Source: Flammeovirgaceae bacterium BBD 1991-12 (GTDB lineage: Bacteria > Bacteroidota > Bacteroidia > Cytophagales > Cyclobacteriaceae). Taken from it: a DNA stretch of 44,780 bases. The notes beneath the pieces are model-generated. The model was not told the DNA's origin. It saw only the letters and a program-made list of their open reading frames with translations, and did not search any database. Below, in pieces: positions 1 through 7,646 of this stretch; the first letter of the stretch is position 1; each line of letters opens with the position of its first letter. Both the position numbers and the translations under genes were made by a program. Location of the stretch: positions 1 to 44,780 of the forward strand of contig LYSV01000042.1 of assembly GCA_001657315.1 (NCBI GenBank), in the 5' to 3' direction.

Positions 1-1
1 T

Positions 2-226
2 GAAAAAGGTAATGAGTTTCTTGATTTAGAGAAGTTTAACTTTAAAATAAATGGTATAGTGATCGGTGCATTAAATGACCTCAATCATGAAAAAATTGAA
101 AATGCGTTACCAGTTGGTAAAAGCTTGAGGGTGGTAAAGGCCAGGACTGCTTTTAGATCTTTCAAAATAGCTAAGAATCTTAGAAAATCACCTTCTACAA
201 GGTTAAAAGGGAAGTATATGGGTTAA
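2..226 (+). CDS. 3' end of an unrecognised gene (partial)
   Basis: An open frame enters from the left edge and runs 74 codons to a TAA at 224-226. The visible C-terminus is lysine- and arginine-rich over its last 35 residues (for example SFKIAKNLRKSP) and ends in KGKYMG. I do not recognise the family. It has no membrane segment or cysteine motif in the visible part. Reality as a coding tail is supported only by the uninterrupted frame and by Lys/Leu/Asn-rich composition typical of the genome, so the start and full length are unknown. Confidence 0.5.
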   Translation, partial: EKGNEFLDLEKFNFKINGIVIGALNDLNHEKIENALPVGKSLRVVKARTAFRSFKIAKNLRKSPSTRLKGKYMG

Positions 227-738
227 GAAACACTGCATCCCAAGTCTTTCACACACATTTGCCATTCCCGCCAATCAACCCACAATCCAAAATGTCAAAA
301 GAGTGTTCCAGAACCCTCCCTCCTGCTCGTATAATTTTCCTTCCCTTCAGAAAACTGTTAGCCAGCCCATTCAACCGAAGCTAAGTAACATAACACAATG
401 ACATTATATAACATTTATCCTTGTGATAAGCAAGGCTGTTACATAATGATATTATCGCGGTTTTTTTAAAACGTGAATTTATGTAGAAGATAACTAAGAA
501 TGTCGTGCGGATATTTAAAGATGTCTTTGTTACGGTCAAGAAATTGGATTAAATGAATGAACTTATTGAATGTAATAAAGATCTGAGGAAAATCAGCCTC
601 GAATTGCTCATTGGACGTTTCTCGCATAGATTTAAACATTTTTCGCACAGTCCATTCGTCCCCTCCTTCGCTAATTTTGTATTATTAGTAGAGTGAATAC
701 ATGTCTAGTACTTTTTTATAGAGAGCCACTTTATCTGA
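227..738. other. Gene-poor stretch with repeat copy 1
   Basis: This 0.5 kb holds the first copy of a non-coding repeat (296-406). A minus-strand open frame at 466-648 (60 codons, GTG start) encodes a product I do not recognise, ending in LLHKFTF. It could be a small gene or a remnant of a larger one, and I give it little weight. No RNA gene or insertion-sequence ends were seen. Confidence 0.5.
296..406 (+). repeat. Dispersed non-coding repeat, copy 1 (deleted form)
   Basis: The last 63 bases (344-406) match 2085-2147 with one mismatch, and the first 16 bases (296-311, CAAAAGAGTGTTCCAG) match 2004-2019. Between these blocks this copy is about 33 bases shorter and lacks the hairpin present in copy 2. 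Both copies are in the same orientation and flank the lipoprotein gene at 739-1944. No open frame spans the element. Confidence 0.85.
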
Positions 739-1944
739 ATGTCCATGAAAAAGATCTTCCATACCTGCTCCCTGGTTTTTTTCGCCATTTTTCTATCCTG
801 TAGCCCGGATGATGAGGATAATGCCCCCAAGATCTTATCCTTTGAACCCAGTCAAGGGATATCGGGGGATACCATAAATATCACGGTCGCCAATCTTGAT
901 CCCGGTACCATACAAGAAGTCAGTTTTGATTATAAAATAGCCAAATCCTTCGAGATAAACGGAAACATCGTTTCCGCCGTGGTTCCAGATGGAATCCGGG
1001 ACCTTAGTGGCCCGATACGGATAGTGGTGGGAGGCCAGGCAATCAGTTCGGAAAGCTCCTTTAACATTCCCAATATAGTTTTGGGAGCCATGAACAAACG
1101 ATATACCTATAGGGGAGATACTATTGCAGTGGCGATCAAGAACCATGATTTGAGGGAAGAGTATTTTGGGGTTCTTTTCTATGAAGGCAATTCGAATTAT
1201 TCGAATTATTTAGTACTGGAGAGTGTCCAGGTTTCTAAGGACAGTATCGAATTTGTGGTTGGTCCAACCATCGATTACTACAAGGAATTTCGTCTTATAA
1301 TTGGCTATGGCGAATCTAATGGAATAGCTCCCGTGGAAAGCACCAATACGATCATCTACACTGGTTCTTACGAAATCAACACGGCATGGAATGCCAATTC
1401 CTATGCTCCTGGAAGTATGCTGACCTTGAATATTTATGGTCCAAGTCCCATTGATTATTCGATTTCAATAGGAAACGAAGCGGTGACTTCACGGTCAAGC
1501 TGGCCAGAGGCCTCTTTTAGGGAATACTCCTTTGATGTTCCCGAGACAACCCAAAATGGGGAAACCCTTAAGCTTAATGTTCTGGCTCCGAATACTTCGG
1601 GTATACCATTGGTTCCCAGAAATAATAAAAGCAGGACCATAGACATCGAAGAGGGCAAGTTTGATTTTACGGTTCTGGGAAAAGATGGTAGCAATCTGGA
1701 GCTGAAGTTCGATATCAGCCATTATTATTTCAACAGTTTCTTGGATTTTACATTTACGGACGTTACCGATGGCCGAGAAACCGTGGTAAGCCGCACTAAT
1801 TACGATGTCACCGTAGAGCCGAATAAAGTAGAACTGTACTTTTCAGTATCCTTGGAAAATGGAACATATTTGATTGAATGTGCAAAACGCGGGGGTAGCT
1901 ATGCCCTTGAACCCCTAAATGGAAATCAACTTGTTGTAGAGTAG
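739..1944 (+). CDS. Surface lipoprotein with IPT/TIG-like domains
   Basis: The 401-residue product starts with a type II signal peptide ending in the lipobox FLSC, with Cys21 as the lipidation site. The following SPDDED resembles the acidic lipoprotein export signal of Bacteroidota, so a cell-surface location is likely. Residues about 30-110 read as an immunoglobulin-like TIG domain (ILSFEPSQG, then GDTINITV). Further beta-rich segments of the same style follow to the C-terminus, with no catalytic motif visible. TIG lipoproteins are often glycan-binding or adhesive, but the ligand here is unknown. The gene stands alone between two repeat copies and is not in an operon with the PUL. A second ATG two codons downstream could equally be the start. 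Confidence 0.75.
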   Translation: MSMKKIFHTCSLVFFAIFLSCSPDDEDNAPKILSFEPSQGISGDTINITVANLDPGTIQEVSFDYKIAKSFEINGNIVSAVVPDGIRDLSGPIRIVVGGQAISSESSFNIPNIVLGAMNKRYTYRGDTIAVAIKNHDLREEYFGVLFYEGNSNYSNYLVLESVQVSKDSIEFVVGPTIDYYKEFRLIIGYGESNGIAPVESTNTIIYTGSYEINTAWNANSYAPGSMLTLNIYGPSPIDYSISIGNEAVTSRSSWPEASFREYSFDVPETTQNGETLKLNVLAPNTSGIPLVPRNNKSRTIDIEEGKFDFTVLGKDGSNLELKFDISHYYFNSFLDFTFTDVTDGRETVVSRTNYDVTVEPNKVELYFSVSLENGTYLIECAKRGGSYALEPLNGNQLVVE

Positions 1945-1966
1945 CCTTACCCTAAAAGGGTAAGGC
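1944..1966 (+). terminator. Hairpin after the TIG lipoprotein gene
   Basis: A perfect 10-base inverted repeat, GCCTTACCCT / AGGGTAAGGC with loop AAA, begins at the last base of the stop codon of the lipoprotein gene. Position suggests a terminator, but no T-run follows, so it may act as a weak terminator or mRNA-end stabiliser. Confidence 0.55.
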
Positions 1967-2003
1967 TTCAGCGGCATGGTAATTCCTCGCTCGGCAGAAG
2001 TGG

Positions 2004-2147
2004 CAAAAGAGTGTTCCAGCCTTACCCTGCATCCTGGCTGCTCGCTAAAAATGTCCACTGGACATTTTCTTCACGCTCAGCCCTCCTTCAGAAAACTGTT
2101 AGCCAGCCTATTCAACCGAAGCTAAGTAACATAACACAATGACATTA
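2004..2147 (+). repeat. Dispersed non-coding repeat, copy 2 (with hairpin)
   Basis: This is the longer copy of the element at 296-406. It shares the first 16 bases and the last 63 bases (2085-2147, one mismatch). The extra central part carries a perfect 9-base inverted repeat, AAAATGTCC (2048-2056) and GGACATTTT (2060-2068), with loop ACT. A compact hairpin inside a repeated intergenic unit resembles REP-type elements. No associated transposase is visible in the window. Confidence 0.8.
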
Positions 2148-2536
2148 CCAAACAAAAGAACTGCTGGGAAAAACAGTCTTCGAAAGAGTGCTGTTCCCCC
2201 CTTGAGGGCAAGCGAAATAAATCAGAGATAACAGACCTGAGAGCTGAAGAAAGTAGATGATATGGATCTTTAGATCGGCAGGCAAACCGAATAGCAACAA
2301 TACCTATTACCAGTTTTGTCAACAGGATAATCAACCGATTCAATTGTCTACCAATGAAATGACGGATCAAACTGGAGGCTTCAGTCAAAGACCGAAGCCG
2401 GGGTAGGGATAAAAACTACGATCACAACACTGAAACCAGCCTGGTCCATGGGCGTTGGCAACACAGGCAACCTGACGATACCGTAGTAGCGTAAGGTAAT
2501 CTGACGGCAGGTCATTTCAGACGATATACTTCCCTC

Positions 2537-2558
2537 CTGTTTTTGCCGGGAAAAACAG
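2537..2558 (+). other. Inverted repeat upstream of the decarboxylase-like gene
   Basis: CTGTTTTT (2537-2544) pairs perfectly with AAAAACAG (2551-2558) across a 6-base loop, 31 bases before the ATG at 2590. It could be a 5'-leader hairpin or the end of an upstream transcript. Evidence is structural only. Confidence 0.35.
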
Positions 2559-2589
2559 AAACGACCTCATCAACCTTGAAATCAACACT

Positions 2590-3867
2590 ATGAAAAAGGT
2601 AATCACGTTTTTGGTCTTTTTGGGATTATTATCTGTCCTTTTTTTGCTGCACGCCTGTGAGGACTCCGGTAAGACCGGTGAATACGGATCAGCCACGCTG
2701 GAATTGATCGGGATGGTTGAGAACGATCCCCAAATAAGATCCTTGCTGGTAGCTTCCATAAAGCAGGCTAAACAGATCAATCCTGACAGGGAAACCAATC
2801 CCGTACAGACGCTGGAAGAATACTATGACTTTGTATCATGGGCGGAAAGGTCCATGCCGTGGACCCTGCTGAAAAGCAACAACTCTCCAAAGCTCTATGA
2901 GAACATCATTCAGAGTCTGTGCTACTTCAATTTCCTGAACAACCAGCCGCTGCCGGAGCTGGAGGGCAAGGGATACCTGAATAACTCCCTGCAATACGTG
3001 GAACCCTACAGCACCTGGTTGACAAGCTTTAACAAGGCATGGGGCAAACACCTGGATTCTGAGGATTCATGGAATGAAAGCTACCATCAATTGGCGCTGC
3101 AGGATGACCGGTTCGGGCTGGGAAAGGGCTGGTATGAAGATCCGTCACACTGGAAAACCTTCAATCAATTCTTTATGAGGCACCTTGCCTCACCGGATCA
3201 ACGGCCTATAGCCTCTCCGGATGATCCCACTGTCGTAGTCTCTCCGGCGGACGCTGTGCCACAGGGAGTCTGGAGAATTGACAGCAATTCCAATATCATT
3301 ACAGAGCATGGAGTGACCGTTAAGTCCGCTACCTTGACTTCCATTGAGCAACTGATCGGAGAAGGCAGTGCGTTCGGGTTGGAATTTGCCAACGGCACCT
3401 TCACCCATTCCTTTCTGAATGTCACTGACTACCATCGGTATCATTTTCCACTTGACGGCGTAGTACGCGAGGTTCGGATCATTCCTGCTCATGGCGCTGT
3501 AGGGGCTATCATTCAGTGGGATGCTAAGAACAACCGGTATGCCTTCGATCCTTCACGGATCGGCTGGCAGTCCCTTGAAACCAGAGGCTGTGTCATCCTT
3601 GAGACGGAGCAATACGGGCTGGTGGCACTACTGCCTGTTGGCATGGCTCAGGTGGGCTCTGTGAATTTTGAAGATTATATCAAAGAAGGAATACAGGTGA
3701 AAAAGGGAGATATGCTGGGGTACTTTCTTTTCGGAGGTTCGGACTTTATTATGCTCTTTCAGGAGAAAGCCGGATTTGTACTGGACGCTCCCAAAAGTAT
3801 GGATCAATCCTATAAGCATCTTCTCATGGGAGAGCGGATCGGTTATCTGGAAGGGAATGAAGAATAA
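2590..3867 (+). CDS. Exported phosphatidylserine decarboxylase-like lipoprotein
   Basis: The 425-residue protein has a signal peptide with lipobox LHAC (Cys23). An unrecognised helical region of about 150 residues follows, then a domain resembling pyruvoyl-dependent phosphatidylserine decarboxylase. Visible family motifs are FNQFFMRHL (about 191-199), SPAD with Asp221, YHRYHFPLDG with His282 and His285, VGSVNF, and the self-cleavage region FGGSD with Ser384. The canonical cleavage motif is LGST; here Gly-Ser is kept but the following Thr is Asp. In true enzymes a Ser in this motif becomes the pyruvoyl group. Decarboxylases of this family normally act at the inner membrane in phospholipid synthesis, so an N-terminal lipobox points to a different role in the envelope or outside. 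The N-terminal extension may be the family-associated domain. No operon partner is present, and it converges on the fucosidase gene. Confidence 0.75.
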   Translation: MKKVITFLVFLGLLSVLFLLHACEDSGKTGEYGSATLELIGMVENDPQIRSLLVASIKQAKQINPDRETNPVQTLEEYYDFVSWAERSMPWTLLKSNNSPKLYENIIQSLCYFNFLNNQPLPELEGKGYLNNSLQYVEPYSTWLTSFNKAWGKHLDSEDSWNESYHQLALQDDRFGLGKGWYEDPSHWKTFNQFFMRHLASPDQRPIASPDDPTVVVSPADAVPQGVWRIDSNSNIITEHGVTVKSATLTSIEQLIGEGSAFGLEFANGTFTHSFLNVTDYHRYHFPLDGVVREVRIIPAHGAVGAIIQWDAKNNRYAFDPSRIGWQSLETRGCVILETEQYGLVALLPVGMAQVGSVNFEDYIKEGIQVKKGDMLGYFLFGGSDFIMLFQEKAGFVLDAPKSMDQSYKHLLMGERIGYLEGNEE

Positions 3868-3914
3868 TGGTTAGTTGTAGATCGATGACAGATCAATTAC
3901 AATTATTTCGGATA

Positions 3915-5426
3915 CTACAATTTACCCTGTGGGGTGATCTTAAAAACCCATGCATGCTCCAATGCAACATCTTCAGGAAACTTTATAGATAACTTCTCTC
4001 CAGTCTGAGCGAATTGGATCGTGCCTTCGTGACCTAAAAGTTCTATCGACTTAATATTAATATGTAAGGTGTTCAAATAGTTGATATCTATATCTTTAGT
4101 TGGCGTAGCCAGCGTTGTGGCGTATAGTATGTTACCTTTTGTAGTGAATCGAATATCCTCTTCCGTGAAATTCTTGTTCTTACTTTCCGAAAGATGCCCG
4201 GTATTGGTTTTTGTAGGTCCTTCTCCGTATACCTCCCAATACGATGAGCCATAAATGGCCTCACCGTTTATCTCCAACCATTTTCCAATATCCAACAGTG
4301 TCTTTTGCTGATCATCAGGTATAATTCCGTCTTTTCCCGGGCCTGTATTCAATAACAAACAACCGTTTTTGCTCACAATGTCCACCAAATCAGCCACCAG
4401 CTCCCCCGCAGACTTTGGGATCCAATTCTCAGAATAATACCATGAGTTTTTGCCAATGGAAGTATCGGTTTGCCAATATTCCTTACGTAAGGAATCCATT
4501 TTACTTCGCTCCAGGTCCAGCATATGGGTGCCCTGTGGATACGATTCATAATTGTGATTTTTAGTTTGAAGGACCAACTCCTTGCCCCTCTTGAGTCCGG
4601 AATTGTAATAATAGGCAGCCAATTTCCGGTGATATGGTGCGAATTCAGGTCTGTCCAGATAAAAATCAAACCACAGGATATCAGGCTGATACTTATCGAT
4701 AATTTCTTTGGTCCGTGGCCACCACGTATTGGCCAGCCACTCTTTACTGGCAGGTTCGCCCATTTTATGAGGCGGAGCATACAGATCTGCGTACTGAGGG
4801 TCTCCCGTATCAAAATGATCCTTTTGATTGTAGTAATTCCAGTTAAAGGCCAGATGAGAGCTTGCTCCATATATCAATCCCTGCCTCTTTACTTCATCGA
4901 CAAGTTCCTTAAAAACATCTCGCTTCGGACCCATTTCCACTGCATTGTAAGGCGTAATACCTGACTCATACAATGCATAACCATCGTGATGCTCAGCTAC
5001 GGGTATTATGTATTGCGCGCCTGCTTTTCTGAATAGATCGACCCATTCTTGTGCATTAAAATTTTCCATAGTGAACATTGGAATGAGGTCCTTGTATCCA
5101 AAATCCTTCTGGTCGCCAAATTTCTGTCTGTGATAAGCCACGGCCGGATGCGGTTCATCGGTAACCCTTTGGCCTGTTTGGACATCATAATTACCTGAAT
5201 CGAGGTACATCCAACGAGGATACCAATCCGTGTACTGTTCAGCCACGGAATTAGGCCCCCAATGAATAAAAATACCAAACCTGGCATCCTTCATCCATTG
5301 TGGAATTTCGTAGTGACTCAGGCTTTCCCAGCTCTCTTCATATAATTCAGGGGGCGAACTTTTCTTGTCTTCAGAGGCACATGCCACCAAAACTCCAATT
5401 AAAAACAAACCTGTCGATCTTTTCAT
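3915..5426 (-). CDS. GH29 alpha-L-fucosidase (copy A), lipoprotein
   Basis: The product removes terminal alpha-L-fucose from glycans with retention of configuration, probably in the periplasm or at the outer membrane. It has a short signal peptide with lipobox LVAC (Cys16). The GH29 barrel is marked by RFGIFIHWGP (49-58), EHHDG (145-149; the histidine pair corresponds to fucose-binding residues in the family) and LWFDF with the expected nucleophile Asp254. The family-typical LLLNTGPGKDG and GEAIYG segments and a C-terminal beta-sandwich follow. At 503 residues the length is normal. Its ATG overlaps the stop of the MaoC-type gene by one base, so the two are translationally coupled. It is the last gene of the cluster. 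It shares overall organisation with the second GH29 at 6103-7644, indicating an old duplication. Substrate linkage cannot be read from sequence. Confidence 0.93.
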   Translation of the reverse strand: MKRSTGLFLIGVLVACASEDKKSSPPELYEESWESLSHYEIPQWMKDARFGIFIHWGPNSVAEQYTDWYPRWMYLDSGNYDVQTGQRVTDEPHPAVAYHRQKFGDQKDFGYKDLIPMFTMENFNAQEWVDLFRKAGAQYIIPVAEHHDGYALYESGITPYNAVEMGPKRDVFKELVDEVKRQGLIYGASSHLAFNWNYYNQKDHFDTGDPQYADLYAPPHKMGEPASKEWLANTWWPRTKEIIDKYQPDILWFDFYLDRPEFAPYHRKLAAYYYNSGLKRGKELVLQTKNHNYESYPQGTHMLDLERSKMDSLRKEYWQTDTSIGKNSWYYSENWIPKSAGELVADLVDIVSKNGCLLLNTGPGKDGIIPDDQQKTLLDIGKWLEINGEAIYGSSYWEVYGEGPTKTNTGHLSESKNKNFTEEDIRFTTKGNILYATTLATPTKDIDINYLNTLHINIKSIELLGHEGTIQFAQTGEKLSIKFPEDVALEHAWVFKITPQGKL

Positions 5427-5938
5427 TATTTTGCCTCCCTGTTAATATTTTCCGGGTCACGGTATTTCACTGTTTGCAGGTGTTCACAGTATAAAACCAA
5501 TTCTCCGGGCTTTTTGTAAACCTCATAACTAACCGTAACCAATCCCATTTCATCGTATTTAGGTGTTTTGTTCAAGTGGGTACGTACAGTATAGATCGTA
5601 TCTCCAATAAAAACCGGTTTGATAAAGCGTAACTTATCGTATCCGTAGCTGAAAGTGTTGACATTGTTATTGGCCATCAAACCCAGCCCCAGGCTAAAGA
5701 CCATGGCGCCCGCCACCAGCCTTTTTCCAAACAGACCTTCTTTTTCAGCAAAATGCTGGTCTGCTACATAGGGGTGCATGTCAAGTACCAGCCCATTAAA
5801 CAGCATGGCTTCACCTTCGGAAATTGTCCGGCTAATGGATCTGTCTTTTTGACCAGGCTTAAAATCTTCATACATCCATGTTTCTGTATTGTATAATGGA
5901 ATGTCTTTATGTTGTGATAATGGAGTATTCTCTGGCAT
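5426..5938 (-). CDS. MaoC-type hydratase/dehydratase
   Basis: This 170-residue soluble protein has a single hot-dog fold. The hydratase-2 signature region reads [14 protein letters not shown] (about residues 51-64), with the Asp and His expected for catalysis in MaoC-like enoyl-CoA hydratases. [13 protein letters not shown] follows, and then the family-typical [11 protein letters not shown]. There is no signal peptide, so it is cytoplasmic. Known relatives hydrate enoyl-CoA or mesaconyl-CoA type substrates. Its place between two fucosidase genes, coupled by a one-base overlap to the downstream one, is not explained by fatty-acid metabolism. It may act on an acid intermediate of deoxysugar breakdown, but that is inference. 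A 164-base gap separates it from the upstream GH29, so it could have its own promoter. Confidence 0.85.
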   Translation of the reverse strand: MPENTPLSQHKDIPLYNTETWMYEDFKPGQKDRSISRTISEGEAMLFNGLVLDMHPYVADQHFAEKEGLFGKRLVAGAMVFSLGLGLMANNNVNTFSYGYDKLRFIKPVFIGDTIYTVRTHLNKTPKYDEMGLVTVSYEVYKKPGELVLYCEHLQTVKYRDPENINREAK

Positions 5939-6102
5939 CTTTCCTATTGTTTTAATCCAACTGTCATTGGTGTGATCTGTTCTTTGTTAAAACATCTTCA
6001 AACTTATCTGCTCCCCGGATTTTGAAAGTTAGTAGTCGTTATTACTCATTCATATTGTGAGGTTTCAATTCTCAAACCACAAAACATACCGATCATGTTC
6101 GA
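5939..6102. promoter_or_regulatory. 164-base gap within the minus-strand cluster
   Basis: This is the only gap above 100 bases between the enolase gene and the last fucosidase gene. It includes a small imperfect inverted repeat, GGTTT (6061-6065) and AAACC (6074-6078). A secondary promoter for the MaoC/GH29A pair is plausible, but no clear promoter elements could be assigned. Confidence 0.3.
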
Positions 6103-7644
6103 CTACTTTGTTTCAAGGATATCAGAAGGTGGAGCCGCTAACTGAATTTTAAAACAAACGGCATTTTTTACGGGATTGGAATCCGGAAGCTCGATTTCCA
6201 ATTCCCGTTTTGTCTGAGTCCACTTGATATCCAAATCACTTCCCAGTATAGAAACGTCAACAATGCTGTCATTAATAATTCTTAAGTCGCTGCCCAGTGC
6301 ATACAGACTGATGTGATCACTTTTTTCAGGCCATTTGAGCAAAAACGCATAAACCGTATTGTCCTTCCTAGTATATCGAATGTCCTCTTCAGTATAACCT
6401 TTATCCTTCATATTGCCATGCAAGACCATTTTTGCGTTCGTCGGTCCCTGCCCGAATACGTCGAAGGGTCTGGTTGAATAAATGGCCTCTCCATTTACTT
6501 TTAGCCATTCACCAATTTCCTTTAAAATAGCTTGCTGGTCATCAGGAATGACACCATGCCTGTTGGGAGCTACATTGAGCAACAGGCAACCGTTTTTGCT
6601 CACTATATCGATCAGATCATTTATATAGGCACCGGCTTTGCGCATTTGGTAATCATTGGTATATCCCCAACGCCATCCACCCAGTGACATATCCGTCTGC
6701 CATACTTCTTTTCTAATGCGGTCCAGTTTACCGCTTTCTATATCCAATACCGCCACACCATCCGGGACAGGACGCCATTTGATGTTTTTGTAATTCAATA
6801 CCACTTCCTGATTGATTTCCTGTCCCTGGTTGTAAAAGTTGGCAATGAATTTTTTAAGGGCTTCTTGATATTCAGGTTCACAAATACCAAGGTCAAACCA
6901 AAACAGATCCGGCTTGTATTGCGTCATCATGTCCATTGAACGATTGTACCAGTGATCAACATATTCTTCGGAAGCAGGCTCCCAACGTTCGTGCTTCGTC
7001 CAGTAAAAATCTTTCAACTCAGGGTCCGTCGTTTCATATTTATCCTTGTATGTCCACCAGTGCCAACCATATGCAAAATGAGAAGAAACACCTACTTTTA
7101 ATCCACGGGAACGGGCTTCCTTAAATATTTCGCCAACAATATCCTTTTTAGGCCCCATATTCACAGAATTCCATCGGGTAATGGTGGAGTTGTACATGGC
7201 AAAGCCATCACAATGCTCTCCAACAGGGACTACATACCGGGCGCCGGCTTCTATGAACAGATCGACCCATTCTTTGGCATCAAATTCTTCAGCCTTGAAC
7301 ATGGGTATGAATTTGGTGTAACCGAAATCTTCAGGTTTTCCAAAATTTCTGACATGGTATTCATAGGAATCCGAAGGTTCCGTGGCCGGATTCCCAAGGG
7401 CATCTGGTTCACCCTCATTCCACATGTTGAATCCATACCATTCCGAAGCACCATAGGCAGGTACCGTGGTCGGTCCCCAATGAATAAAAATCCCGAACTT
7501 CGCATCCTTCAGCCATTGTGGGATTTCGTACTGCATCAGGCTTTCCCAATCTGGCTTATATAATTTCTGTGGCTGCCTCTCCGGTTTTTCCGGTGTACAT
7601 GACACCAAAAACCCGATTATGGACAGGTAAAGCAAAGTTTTCAT
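6103..7644 (-). CDS. GH29 alpha-L-fucosidase (copy B), lipoprotein
   Basis: This second GH29 enzyme is 513 residues long from the ATG at 7644. That start gives a clean signal peptide with lipobox LVSC (Cys16) and lies two bases after the mutarotase stop; an in-frame start 9 codons upstream would spoil the signal. Barrel motifs are KFGIFIHWGP (49-58), EHCDG (143-147), FWFDLG with the expected nucleophile Asp251, then LLLNVAPNRHG and GEAIYS, followed by a C-terminal beta-sandwich. Copy A has His147 where this copy has Cys145, a position that contacts the fucose in characterised GH29 enzymes, so specificity may differ. An insert around residues 66-96 (rich in Gly, Pro, Glu) also differs between copies. 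Expected role: release of fucose outside the cytoplasm for the symporter encoded just upstream. Confidence 0.92.
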   Translation of the reverse strand: MKTLLYLSIIGFLVSCTPEKPERQPQKLYKPDWESLMQYEIPQWLKDAKFGIFIHWGPTTVPAYGASEWYGFNMWNEGEPDALGNPATEPSDSYEYHVRNFGKPEDFGYTKFIPMFKAEEFDAKEWVDLFIEAGARYVVPVGEHCDGFAMYNSTITRWNSVNMGPKKDIVGEIFKEARSRGLKVGVSSHFAYGWHWWTYKDKYETTDPELKDFYWTKHERWEPASEEYVDHWYNRSMDMMTQYKPDLFWFDLGICEPEYQEALKKFIANFYNQGQEINQEVVLNYKNIKWRPVPDGVAVLDIESGKLDRIRKEVWQTDMSLGGWRWGYTNDYQMRKAGAYINDLIDIVSKNGCLLLNVAPNRHGVIPDDQQAILKEIGEWLKVNGEAIYSTRPFDVFGQGPTNAKMVLHGNMKDKGYTEEDIRYTRKDNTVYAFLLKWPEKSDHISLYALGSDLRIINDSIVDVSILGSDLDIKWTQTKRELEIELPDSNPVKNAVCFKIQLAAPPSDILETK

Positions 7645-7646
7645 AA

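Larger units (their letters stand above)
1967..2589. other. Gene-poor stretch with repeat copy 2
   Basis: Apart from repeat copy 2 (2004-2147) and a hairpin at 2537-2558, I see no supported gene here. A minus-strand open frame at 2122-2388 overlaps the repeat and has no recognisable product or signal, so it is not called. Confidence 0.6.

Noticed and set aside
466-648. Minus-strand 60-codon frame with a GTG start
   Set aside because: No recognisable motif or operon partner. A strong purine-rich site nearby points to a different frame that stops after 7 codons. Mentioned only as a possible remnant.
2122-2388. Minus-strand 88-codon frame
   Set aside because: It overlaps the repeated non-coding element and lacks any family signature or convincing start.
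3868-3914. Bidirectional terminator between converging genes
   Set aside because: Only a weak TTGTA/TACAA pairing with bulges is visible and there is no T-run, so it was not called.
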